From positions 86,699 to 150,698 of the forward strand of contig NZ_QXJF01000003.1 of assembly GCF_003670275.1 (NCBI RefSeq): a stretch of 64,000 nucleotides of DNA, read 5' to 3'. Below are positions 56,849 to 64,000 of this stretch, one piece after another. Positions within the stretch are counted from its first letter, which is position 1. Every line of letters begins with the position of its first letter. A program made the translations under genes and the position numbers. The stretch comes from Helicobacter labetoulli. Its GTDB lineage: Bacteria > Campylobacterota > Campylobacteria > Campylobacterales > Helicobacteraceae. The notes under the pieces were generated by a model. It worked only from the letters and a program-made list of their open reading frames with translations. It ran no database searches and was not told the origin of the DNA.

Positions 56849-57370
56849 GTGAGTGAAGTTTTTAACTTTAATTTTGACAAACTCCAAAAACAATGCATAA
56901 GCAAAGAAGCTACACTTAATTTTTTAAAAACAAAAACGGAGAATAATTTTAATTTTGATGAGTTAGAGAATACTTTTAAGTCAAATGGCTACACGCAAGA
57001 GCAAATCACAAATGCAATGTATCATAGTTTGCAAGAGGCAAATAAGAGCGGGGATTTATGGCTACGCCCCTTGCCTCAAAATGATTTAGTCTCGGGCAAT
57101 CATTTAGGAGATTATGAAAATTTTGAGACCGCAGACTCTATGTATAGCCCCACCGCGAATTTAAATCATAGTGAGAATCCACACCCCTGCAGGATTTTGT
57201 CATTTTTGCAAGTGTGGGTGAAATCCTTGCGGATTGCACGAGCGGTAGCGAAAAATCTAGCCGAGACAAAAAAGCGGATACAAGCACACAAGAAACCCAC
57301 AAGGGCGAACAACAAGCGGATACACCAAATTCTAGCCAAAAAGACAAAGGATTCTTTGAATGGATTTTAG
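56849..57370 (+). CDS. Giant phage protein, N-terminal piece (frame lost inside repeat A)
   Basis: The start is GTG at 56,849 after AAAAAGGA. About 108 residues of native helical sequence (FNFNFDKLQKQCISKEATLN) precede a repeat A copy. A 7-base deletion in that copy's Pro/Cys region, compared with the terminase copy, throws the frame off, and the ORF ends at 57,370. The protein's original continuation is the next ORF. Confidence 0.55.
   Translation: MSEVFNFNFDKLQKQCISKEATLNFLKTKTENNFNFDELENTFKSNGYTQEQITNAMYHSLQEANKSGDLWLRPLPQNDLVSGNHLGDYENFETADSMYSPTANLNHSENPHPCRILSFLQVWVKSLRIARAVAKNLAETKKRIQAHKKPTRANNKRIHQILAKKTKDSLNGF
57151..57309 (+). repeat. Repeat family A copy A5, inside giant gene
   Basis: Matches A3 and A4 from ACCGCGAATTTAAATCATAG to AAAAAAGCGGATACAAGC and a little beyond. 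It lacks 7 bases in the C-rich part near 57,184. Confidence 0.8.
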
Positions 57371-58026
57371 AAAACATAGGCTACAAAACCGATAATGTCA
57401 AAGCCGTAAACGCAGAGGCTGATAAGCTTTTAAGAGAAAGTGTAGAAAATGGCAAAGATTTAAAAGACTTAAGCGGGGCAGAAAAAAGACGACTTCACGA
57501 GCTTTATAGCGATAATAAGGGCTTTTTTGAGTTTAACTCAATGGAAGCAAGTTTAGAGAAAGAATACAACAGACTGAAAGAAAAGCAAAATATCGCACAA
57601 ATCAAAGACCCCAAAGACTTAACCCAAGAGCAAAGAGAGATAATCGCCGATGACTTAGGAGCTATTCAAAATGCGTGGGATTATTTTTTCACAGATGAAA
57701 AAGAGGTCTTACAACAATGGCAGGAAAACTATAAGGCAAAAAATGAGATTTTACCACAAACACAAAAAGCTATCGCCTTTTTAGATAATATCCACAAGCA
57801 CAAAAGTATAAGCAATGTCATAGAATCTGCCTATAAAGGAGAGATGAATAAAGAAGCCTTTGAAGATTATTTGGGAGAAGTGGAGAAAATCGCCACAACG
57901 GCTGGATTTGATGAAATAGGCTATAACAAAAAAAAGGTGAGTTATACTTCTACAAAGGAGAGAATGCCTATAAAGTCAATCAGGGCTTTTTTGATAACTT
58001 TACCAATATTTTATCGGCAAATTTAG
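57214..58026 (+). CDS. Giant phage protein, middle piece
   Basis: Open frame continuing the repeat A peptide (GEILADCTSG) into native helical sequence: GFFEWILENIGYKTDNVKA and LSGAEKRRLHELYSDNKGFF. It ends in the wrong frame after the A8 run at 57,928-57,935. A -1 shift there rejoins KKGELYFYKGENAYKVN and the C-terminal piece. The A8G junction contains the slippery heptamer A-AAA-AAG in the correct register. It may be programmed or a mutation. Confidence 0.5.
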   Translation: MGEILADCTSGSEKSSRDKKADTSTQETHKGEQQADTPNSSQKDKGFFEWILENIGYKTDNVKAVNAEADKLLRESVENGKDLKDLSGAEKRRLHELYSDNKGFFEFNSMEASLEKEYNRLKEKQNIAQIKDPKDLTQEQREIIADDLGAIQNAWDYFFTDEKEVLQQWQENYKAKNEILPQTQKAIAFLDNIHKHKSISNVIESAYKGEMNKEAFEDYLGEVEKIATTAGFDEIGYNKKKVSYTSTKERMPIKSIRAFLITLPIFYRQI

Positions 58027-60014
58027 GAAGCATAGGCGGTGGGGTAAGCGGTGCAATCGCATGGGCAAAAATGGGTAAAACCCCACAAACTGCAATGATA
58101 GGAGCAATCATCGGCGGTGGGGTTGGGGCTTTTAGCGGTGGGGCTACTGATGTGCTTATTGCTAATACTTATTTAAATAGAGAAACACACTTTGATGAGC
58201 TTATCCGCCATGCCACTGAAGAGGGGGCGTTATCAGTGGTGGGCGATGTCGCAATAGCGGGTATTGCCAAATATGGCGGCAAAGCCCTAGCCAAAGCACA
58301 AGATTTGCCATTAGGTAAGATTATAGACTACACGCCCATTTTGGGATTTGCCAAAAGGGCAGTAGATGGCAATGCAAGTTCCGCTCAAAAGCTCATAGAT
58401 AAGACTTACACACAAGAGCAGATGTTGAGCTTAAAAGAAGCAGGTGAAAGTTTTGGGGCAACTCTTAGCTTTAAAGGACAAAAAGGTAAAAATCCTTTTA
58501 AAAGCACTTTTGGTGAGGATAGTAGCTTTGCTAAAAGTTATGATTTTTTGCAAAATGCCCTAAGTTTGCCTACACAAAGAGCAAGGCAACAAGAATTTAT
58601 ACAAGCTATAAGAGCTGATGAAAGTGGGCAACTCTTAGCTTTTTTAAGTGAAGCTTCCGCCCAAAGCCCAAAGGCTTATGATAATATGCGTAGCATTTTG
58701 AATGCCACAAGCTTTCAGGTTAAAAAACAGCTAGATAATCTTAATTTAAACAAAGGCGATATAAAAGCCGTATTTGATGAGCTAGAATCTGGCACAAAAC
58801 AAAGCTATGATGAAGCGATAAATAAGATTATAGGCGGTATCTACAATGATAGCTATAAGGTGAATCTAAATGAGCTTAAATCCCTTAGCAAAGAGATAGA
58901 CAAACCCATACAACAAGAGCAAAAAGGAATCTACAATGTAACATATAATGGGAAAAACGCTACACTTATAAAGCAGGATTTAGAAAGTGTGGAGAATGCT
59001 ATATCTTTTATGCAAGGCACACGCTATAAGGGAGCAAAACACGAGAGAATAAAACATTTAACAGACCCTAGCAAAGCAGGATACATTACAGATTTAGAAT
59101 TGGTCAATTTAGGAAAAGACATAAGAGAGTATCTAGCAAAGCATAAAGAGCCTTTTATTGATACAAACGGAGCTAGATTATATGAGTGGGAAAAAGATAG
59201 CGTAAGGTTTAGAGCGGTAGTTAATGATGTAGCGGATATGGACTCTAACCCCACCACCGCTACACAAGAAATTATAACATTTTATAGTGATAGAAACCTT
59301 AAAGACAAAATGCAGTTTAAAAATCCAAAATTAGAAAATGTTAAGGAGCATTATACTCCAAATAACCAAACCTTTAAAGTCCAGCCACACGAAGTAGATG
59401 ATTTTCAAAAACATTTTAATTTTAAAAACAAAAAACTACTTTTAAGAGAATTACGAGAAAATGAAATCGCTCACGCTTTAAAATCGCACGGCGATGAAAT
59501 AAAAGAAACACAAAGGGGCAATATCGCTATCACAAGGGCGGATATAGAAGCAAATTACCCACGCATTACACAAAAATATGATGAACTATTTTTCACTAAT
59601 AGAAGCGTGATTTATGTAAAGCAGGTTAATGGGTATCATATAGGTATTGAAGAGGCATTATTAGGGCAAGATAAACTTATTTTTAAAAGCCTGTGGAAAA
59701 CCAAAGGGAATTACAACAGGGAAGTTTTACTCAAAAATGCTAAGGCTAACCCATATCCACATAATGCAGATGAAGTGGCAAAGAGTGAATCTATCTCTAA
59801 TCCTAGCTTAGAGCAGGGCTACCCACAACAATATCACCTTAGCACCATAGATTCTACCACAAACAAAGTCTTTAATCAAGGTGATATAAAGTTTGATAGC
59901 TTGGGAGACTTTGAGTATTTTGCTAGACTAAGCGGATTTGAGAATATCCCACAAGAAAAACTACAATCCGCTCATACATATATTTTAGAGAATCTGAATA
60001 GGCTGGAGTGTTAG
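57936..60014 (+). CDS. Giant phage protein, C-terminal piece (polyvalent-type, candidate nuclease domains)
   Basis: The frame is open from about 57,936; the first ATG is at 58,071. A glycine-rich hydrophobic stretch (MIGAIIGGGVGAFSGGATDV) could insert in membrane. Near the end, HERIKHLTDPSKAGYIT with YEWEKDSVRFRAVVND, and further on EIAHALKSHGDE with VIYVKQVNGYHIGIEE, resemble barnase/EndoU/ColicinE5-like (PBECR) nuclease domains. These domains are known in large injected phage proteins. This assignment is from pattern memory and is tentative. Confidence 0.55.
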   Translation, partial: GELYFYKGENAYKVNQGFFDNFTNILSANLGSIGGGVSGAIAWAKMGKTPQTAMIGAIIGGGVGAFSGGATDVLIANTYLNRETHFDELIRHATEEGALSVVGDVAIAGIAKYGGKALAKAQDLPLGKIIDYTPILGFAKRAVDGNASSAQKLIDKTYTQEQMLSLKEAGESFGATLSFKGQKGKNPFKSTFGEDSSFAKSYDFLQNALSLPTQRARQQEFIQAIRADESGQLLAFLSEASAQSPKAYDNMRSILNATSFQVKKQLDNLNLNKGDIKAVFDELESGTKQSYDEAINKIIGGIYNDSYKVNLNELKSLSKEIDKPIQQEQKGIYNVTYNGKNATLIKQDLESVENAISFMQGTRYKGAKHERIKHLTDPSKAGYITDLELVNLGKDIREYLAKHKEPFIDTNGARLYEWEKDSVRFRAVVNDVADMDSNPTTATQEIITFYSDRNLKDKMQFKNPKLENVKEHYTPNNQTFKVQPHEVDDFQKHFNFKNKKLLLRELRENEIAHALKSHGDEIKETQRGNIAITRADIEANYPRITQKYDELFFTNRSVIYVKQVNGYHIGIEEALLGQDKLIFKSLWKTKGNYNREVLLKNAKANPYPHNADEVAKSESISNPSLEQGYPQQYHLSTIDSTTNKVFNQGDIKFDSLGDFEYFARLSGFENIPQEKLQSAHTYILENLNRLEC

Positions 60015-60108
60015 ATTACTCTTTGACACACAGAAGCGGTGCGAAACATCATATAAAAGGAGAAATTTGAGAATCTTGAGCTTTTTTCTTTTGTATATTA
60101 CTTGCCAT

Positions 60109-60276
60109 TTACAAGAGACTTTCTAGCAGTGATATGGTTCGGATTTGATTATATGCAATAGTTTGCTTTTCCCTAATGCTAAGAGTTATTTCGCCTAGAT
60201 TTTTTGTTTTTACACCACTTTTTTTTAAATCACTATGCCACGCACTAAAAAATAATGCCGTTTTTGTGCTTTTCAT
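60109..60276 (-). CDS. Small protein (55 aa) behind a duplicated promoter
   Basis: ATG at 60,276 with AAGGGGAAG site; 55 residues, MKSTKTALFFSAWHSDLKK to ISLLESLL. Basic at the start, with the helical centre EITLSIREKQTIAYNQIRT. It could be a small regulator or accessory phage protein; no family recognised. The ribosome site and the upstream repeat promoter favour a real gene. The remainder of 60,015-60,380 has no other gene. Confidence 0.5.
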   Translation of the reverse strand: MKSTKTALFFSAWHSDLKKSGVKTKNLGEITLSIREKQTIAYNQIRTISLLESLL

Positions 60277-60304
60277 TAACTTCCCCTTTAGAGATAATTA
60301 CCTA

Positions 60305-60366
60305 GATTTTAGCACACTTGGCTTAACTTTGCTTTAACCTTATGCTTTTAACCCTTTTAAAAATCC
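60305..60366 (-). promoter_or_regulatory. Duplicated promoter region E1
   Basis: About 62 bases nearly identical to 61,217-61,279. On the minus strand the extended -10 box TG-C-TAAAAT lies about 30 bases before the 55-residue gene, with AAGGTTAAAG-type bases in the -35 area. Confidence 0.5.
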
Positions 60367-60380
60367 CATTTGATTATTGC

Positions 60381-60632
60381 TTATTTTTCTTGGTTTTTAT
60401 ATACCTGCAAAAGCCTTATGATAAAAGTATCCCATTGCGTATGCTCTTTATTTTTAAGCATTTTTAAAATCTCACTGCTATTGTTTTCATTTCTATCTAG
60501 TCTTAAGCCTAACGAGTTAAAACTATCATAAATATCATTTAGCGTTGGCGTTAAATGCTCTTGTTTATTCATAGTGTCCTGTATGGTATTTTGGATAATC
60601 GCAACAAGCTTATTTATTTTTGAGCTTTGCAA
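60381..60632 (-). CDS. Small helical protein (83 aa) overlapping the dCTP-deaminase-like gene
   Basis: 83 residues, helical, Asn/Lys-rich, no membrane segment (TLNDIYDSFNSLGLRLDRNE). It starts with TTG at 60,632 inside the 3' end of the upstream gene, with AGGAG 6 bases before it, implying coupling. Unknown function. Confidence 0.55.
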   Translation of the reverse strand: MQSSKINKLVAIIQNTIQDTMNKQEHLTPTLNDIYDSFNSLGLRLDRNENNSSEILKMLKNKEHTQWDTFIIRLLQVYKNQEK

Positions 60633-61188
60633 GGATTTCTCCTATTTCTTTATCATTAAACTTAGGAATTGAAAGCTCGCTTTCATTTTGATATTTTGAA
60701 TCATTGAGTGAGCCATAGGGGATAGCTTCGCCTTTTAATTCACAAAACAATAATTGCATAATCCTTATATAAGGCGGGATTTTAACAATAGAGTTAGAGG
60801 CGTTGAAAATCACAATAGGTAAATTTCCATTATATCCGGGATTGACATAAGATGAAATAGGCAAAATCAAACCTATTCTAGCAAATGAACTGCGTGGCAA
60901 AACTATACCGCACATTGTGTTTGGCATAGTGATAGTTTCCACACTTTTTGAGTAAAGATAACTTTGAGGCTTAAGCTCATAGCCCTTTGCTAAATCCACT
61001 TCCTTATAAATATCCTTGCATAAATCTTCCACGCTATCCACTTGAAATAAATCAATCATATCATTATTTTTTTTGACAAATGCCTTGTCATCAATGCTTA
61101 AATCAATGCTACTACCCCTTATATTATTATCATTTAAGGCGGTGATATTGTGGCGGATTTTTTGCAATTCACTTGTAGCTAAAATCAT
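60610..61188 (-). CDS. dCTP deaminase / dUTPase-like protein
   Basis: 192 residues with the trimeric dUTPase-fold signatures: the RGSSIDLSI strand near residue 24, VLPRSSFARIGLILPIS near residue 117, YVNPGYNGNLPIVIFN near residue 133, and IRIMQLLF. Both dCTP deaminases and dUTPases share these; the longer N-terminus favours the dCTP deaminase branch. Such enzymes keep uracil out of phage DNA. It is first in a leftward operon with an extended -10 promoter. Confidence 0.75.
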   Translation of the reverse strand: MILATSELQKIRHNITALNDNNIRGSSIDLSIDDKAFVKKNNDMIDLFQVDSVEDLCKDIYKEVDLAKGYELKPQSYLYSKSVETITMPNTMCGIVLPRSSFARIGLILPISSYVNPGYNGNLPIVIFNASNSIVKIPPYIRIMQLLFCELKGEAIPYGSLNDSKYQNESELSIPKFNDKEIGEILAKLKNK

Positions 61189-61216
61189 TCTACAATTCCT
61201 TTAAAACAATTGCACA

Positions 61217-61279
61217 GATTTTAACACACTTGGCTTAACCTTGCTTTAACCTTACGCTTTTAACCCTTTTAAAAATCCC
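61217..61279 (-). promoter_or_regulatory. Duplicated promoter region E2
   Basis: Nearly identical to 60,305-60,366. TG-T-TAAAAT on the minus strand lies about 32 bases before the dCTP-deaminase-like start, followed by AAAGGAATT as ribosome site. Confidence 0.5.
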
Positions 61280-61307
61280 TTATCTTTGCTTAAATACCTA
61301 ATAAAAA

Positions 61308-61513
61308 TCAAGCTTTAGGAACAAGGCAGAATGCTAAGTTTGCAGTTTAGTAAAACTTCAAGGTGAAGTATTTTCTAAAGAAACTTCGTTTTGTGATGAT
61401 TTTGCTTGTTTTGCAGTGGCGAACACAAGGAGTTTATTGAGAATAAATGACACAGTGTGAGCCAAAAAATCAAGTAAAAGCACACAAAAGACAAGCCAAC
61501 GGCTATGAAAAAT
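61308..61513 (+). repeat. Mixed B/D repeat block
   Basis: Starts AAGCTTTAGGAACAAGGC (family B linker) and ends CAACGGCTATGAAAAATAAT (family B end). Between them lies about 115 bases resembling family D: GTGAAGTATTTTC, GATTTTGCTTG, AAAAGCACACAAAAGACAAG. A D element seems to sit inside a B module. No gene is seen in 61,280-61,534. Confidence 0.45.
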
Positions 61514-61534
61514 AATGTAAAAAGGCTTTAAGAA

Positions 61535-63076
61535 ATGTATTGCTTAGATAAACTCCAAAGGGAACTTGCTCATTTTTTGGATATAGATTTAAGAGACTTG
61601 CCAAAGGTGCAAGAGATTTTACAATCTCAAGGCTACACCGCAGTTAAAAAGAATGATGAGATTATAGAGCTAGGCAATGGCAAGAATCCCAAGCAAAAAA
61701 CCATAGAAAAAGTGGAATCATATGCTAAAAGTGATGAGTTTAAGACTTTAAGCAAAGATAAGCAAGAAGCTATTTTAAGCCTTAAACATATAGAACCAAG
61801 CCCTATACCACAAGAGATAAGTATAAAAGATTTAGAACATTTACAGAAGCATTTTAGCGACAAGCTAGATAAAGAACAAAGGGAAAAGTTTCTAACTCTC
61901 TTTAAAGATACAAAAGAGAATCCACATATCGTGCTAGAAGTGCTTAAAAACGGCGAGATAAGACAAGAATATATAAAGGCATATCAACATAAAGAAAGCA
62001 AAGATTTGTATTACTTAGCTATTAGTAAAGACCAAAGAGATATAACAGGGATTCCAACAACACAAATACAAAAAGTGATAAATGATGTAGTTAAAAGTAA
62101 CAGAGTATTAAAGAGAGCGGAGAATTTTCAAGGAATCAGTAACACCGCCGCGCCTTTGCCTAAGCAAACAAGCCTTGAACGCTCAAGCGAGATTATACCA
62201 CAACAAAATAACCAAACCTTTCAAGCTTACAAGCAAAGCCTAGAATCTCAAGGCATTCCTATTGAAAATGAAGTCAAAAGCTTTATTAGCTTTGTTGAAA
62301 AAAACATTTATAATGAAAATGGCGTAAGTTTCAATCAACTCAATAATGCCCTTAAAACACTTAATAGCTACTATAAAAAAGCCAAAGACCCAAATTTCAA
62401 AAATCATATAAAAAACGCAATGGATAGCTTTTTAAGAGAGGATATAAAAGCAGGTATTGAAGCTATATTTTCACAAAATAAGAGTGCCTATAAAGATATA
62501 AGCTCTCTGTATGCCACAGCTTTAAGCGATTATGCGGATATGAAAGAAGTGCTAAAAATCGCCGATAAACTCAAAATCCGCAACGCCACAACTGAACAAA
62601 ACAAAGCCTTAGATTCTTTGCTTAAACTTGCCAAGGGGCAAGGCGATAGGCTAGATAATATAAGCACCTTAACCAAAGCCCTAGATAAAGATAATAGAGC
62701 CTTAATTGAACTCAATATGCTACAAAGCCTTATTCAAAAATCCCTTTATGATGAAAATGCTTTGCAAGTTATAGATAGTGGCAAGTTTTTTAAAGAGCTA
62801 CAAGCCTTGCATAAAGACACATTCCAAAGTAAAGAAGCACAAGATTTTATCAATATTATGAGTGATTTTGATAGATTATTTAAAAATGACATTCTCATCG
62901 CCAAAGCCTTAAAGCCTACGACCACAGGACAAATCGGCTCATCTATTGCCACAAGCATTGAAGGGGCGGTGAAGTTTCAAATGGTGAAAAATGCCTTTTC
63001 ACATCTTGTGCGATTAATGCCTCATATCCCTTTTATGAGCGGATTAAACCAAAAAAGTACAAGGCTCGGCTCTTAG
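61535..63076 (+). CDS. Second giant phage protein, N-terminal piece
   Basis: 513 residues to the frame break. The N-terminal part LQRELAHFLDIDLRDLPKV is followed by a globular region ending NPHIVLEVLKNGEIRQEYIK and DLYYLAISKDQRDITGIPT near residues 130-180, which resembles a PBECR-type nuclease domain. Long helical regions come after. It stops shortly after the A6 run at 63,051-63,056; removing one A joins it to the next open frame. Confidence 0.55.
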   Translation: MYCLDKLQRELAHFLDIDLRDLPKVQEILQSQGYTAVKKNDEIIELGNGKNPKQKTIEKVESYAKSDEFKTLSKDKQEAILSLKHIEPSPIPQEISIKDLEHLQKHFSDKLDKEQREKFLTLFKDTKENPHIVLEVLKNGEIRQEYIKAYQHKESKDLYYLAISKDQRDITGIPTTQIQKVINDVVKSNRVLKRAENFQGISNTAAPLPKQTSLERSSEIIPQQNNQTFQAYKQSLESQGIPIENEVKSFISFVEKNIYNENGVSFNQLNNALKTLNSYYKKAKDPNFKNHIKNAMDSFLREDIKAGIEAIFSQNKSAYKDISSLYATALSDYADMKEVLKIADKLKIRNATTEQNKALDSLLKLAKGQGDRLDNISTLTKALDKDNRALIELNMLQSLIQKSLYDENALQVIDSGKFFKELQALHKDTFQSKEAQDFINIMSDFDRLFKNDILIAKALKPTTTGQIGSSIATSIEGAVKFQMVKNAFSHLVRLMPHIPFMSGLNQKSTRLGS

Positions 63077-64000
63077 GTATCATTTGCAAAAAGCCTTAGA
63101 ATCTAGCTTTTCTGTGAGTGAGCTAAAACACACCTTGCAAAATAGAATTGCCAAAGCCCCATACACTAGCCAAACAAAAAGCCAAATTGAGAAAATCTTA
63201 AATCGTGTGGATAAGGCACAAGATGAGTTAATAGAAGTGGCAGAGAAAAATGCACTTACTCTACAAAGAAAAGAAATATTAGACAAGCTTCAATATCTTA
63301 AGGGGAAACAAGCCACAAACAAAACAGATGGTAGAATGGCTTATATTTCTAAAGATGGATTAGAAAAAATGTTAAGCGGAAAAGCTATCGGCAAGAGCTT
63401 AGATAATGGCTTTTCACTTGAGAATCATTTACAAGCTGTGGAGAATGTATTAGATTTATTTACAAATGCTATTTTTATGCAATCTCAAAAGTCAAACAAT
63501 AATAGTGCAGATATAATAGCATTCCATAAGTATTTAGCACCATTTGAAAATACAGATGTAAAACTAACAATCAAAGAACTTAATCAAAACGGAAATAAAA
63601 TTTATAGCTTAGAATTATTAGAAATGTCCCCTGTGTTTAAACGCAACCTACCAAATGCAAACACACAAGGAGCAAAGGATATTATTCACACGGGTGAGGA
63701 TAGGTTAAGCGAAGCTTCAACACCGAATAATACCCTAGAATTAGAATCTAAGTTAAGCACAAACACCATTATACCACAACCAAAGCAGGAAACACAAGAA
63801 ATCCCACCTAGTGAGAACATATTTGCAAACACACAGCCGTCATTGCGAGGGAGCGAAGCGACCGAAGCAATCCACAAAGAAGCCCAGACGCCACCCAAAG
63901 ACACACAAACACAAGAAACGCAAAAAGCAGAATCTAGCTTAGATGATTTATTTAAAAGCCTTAAATCTAAAATAGATTCTCTACCTAAAAAGCAAGTGGA
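63057..64000 (+). CDS. Second giant phage protein, C-terminal piece (runs off window)
   Basis: Open from VQGSALRYHLQKALESSF to the window edge. It contains helices, then a compact region AYISKDGLEKMLSGKAIGKS and ENTDVKLTIKELNQNGNKIY similar in style to large-polyvalent-protein-associated domains. Near the end, SLRGSEATEAIHKEA is encoded by a REP-like repeat. The C-terminus is Gln/Thr/Pro-rich. Function is not established. Confidence 0.5.
63839..63874 (+). repeat. REP-like element translated in frame
   Basis: CATTGCGAGGGAGCGAAGCG followed by ACCGAAGCAATCCAC matches the widespread bacterial repeat usually seen between genes. Here it lies inside the giant phage gene and is translated as SLRGSEATEAIHK. 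Confidence 0.6.

Overview
The window looks like the chromosome of an enterohepatic Helicobacter. It is AT-rich, with small tightly packed genes, frequent TTG/GTG starts and clean AAGGAG ribosome sites. It carries an epsilonproteobacterial gene set: ccoNOQP, TilS, HugZ, an epsilon-type RecO, speA, and minE-minD beside ruvX-dprA. The species cannot be named from sequence alone. No rRNA, tRNA, CRISPR array, integrase or attachment site was seen.

Positions 1-44,000 are mostly host genes. The order is: the cbb3 oxidase operon (partial ccoP, ccoQ, ccoO, ccoN); tilS; a citrate-type transporter; heme-iron release by HugZ, with a distant Fur-box-like palindrome; a TSUP permease; a metallophosphoesterase; a Kef-type antiporter; ung, gatC, aroE, an SH3-domain protein and purM; a small lipoprotein with a frameshift; NDH-2; a four-gene dynamin-like GTPase operon (17,688-21,364) behind a T15 tract; mutY; ammonium uptake and assimilation (amt, gdhA, with a stray gdhA fragment); recO, an inositol-phosphatase-like gene, accD, rlmH and a DksA-like gene; cysE and speA; ybeY; a TetR regulator with a perfect inverted-repeat operator; ruvX, dprA, a polysaccharide-deacetylase-like gene, minE and minD; a type II restriction-modification pair wedged between minD and argG; two SMR transporters; and a CDF exporter.

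Positions 44,000-64,000 are accessory. A truncated type I restriction subunit (hsdR) abuts a prophage-like block that runs rightward to the window end. The block holds a scaffold-like protein, a capsid candidate, small virion and adaptor-like proteins, a fibre-like protein, the terminase large subunit, and two very large proteins resembling injected 'polyvalent' proteins with candidate nuclease domains. A short leftward set contains a dCTP-deaminase/dUTPase-like gene and two small proteins. The block is marked by a TAG stop within terminase and by homopolymer frameshifts in the capsid candidate and both giant proteins.

The strongest unexplained signal is a set of interleaved dispersed repeats in this block. 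Family A is a palindromic element of about 130 bp that is translated in frame inside three phage genes, including terminase just before its Walker A motif. Family B is a multi-hairpin module in gene leaders whose linkers are conserved while its stems change on both sides. Family C is a long hairpin after stop codons. Family D is a diverged element, one copy of which also lies in terminase. Partial copies of A, B and D also occur in host intergenic DNA. I interpret these as mobile or structured elements; the function is unknown.
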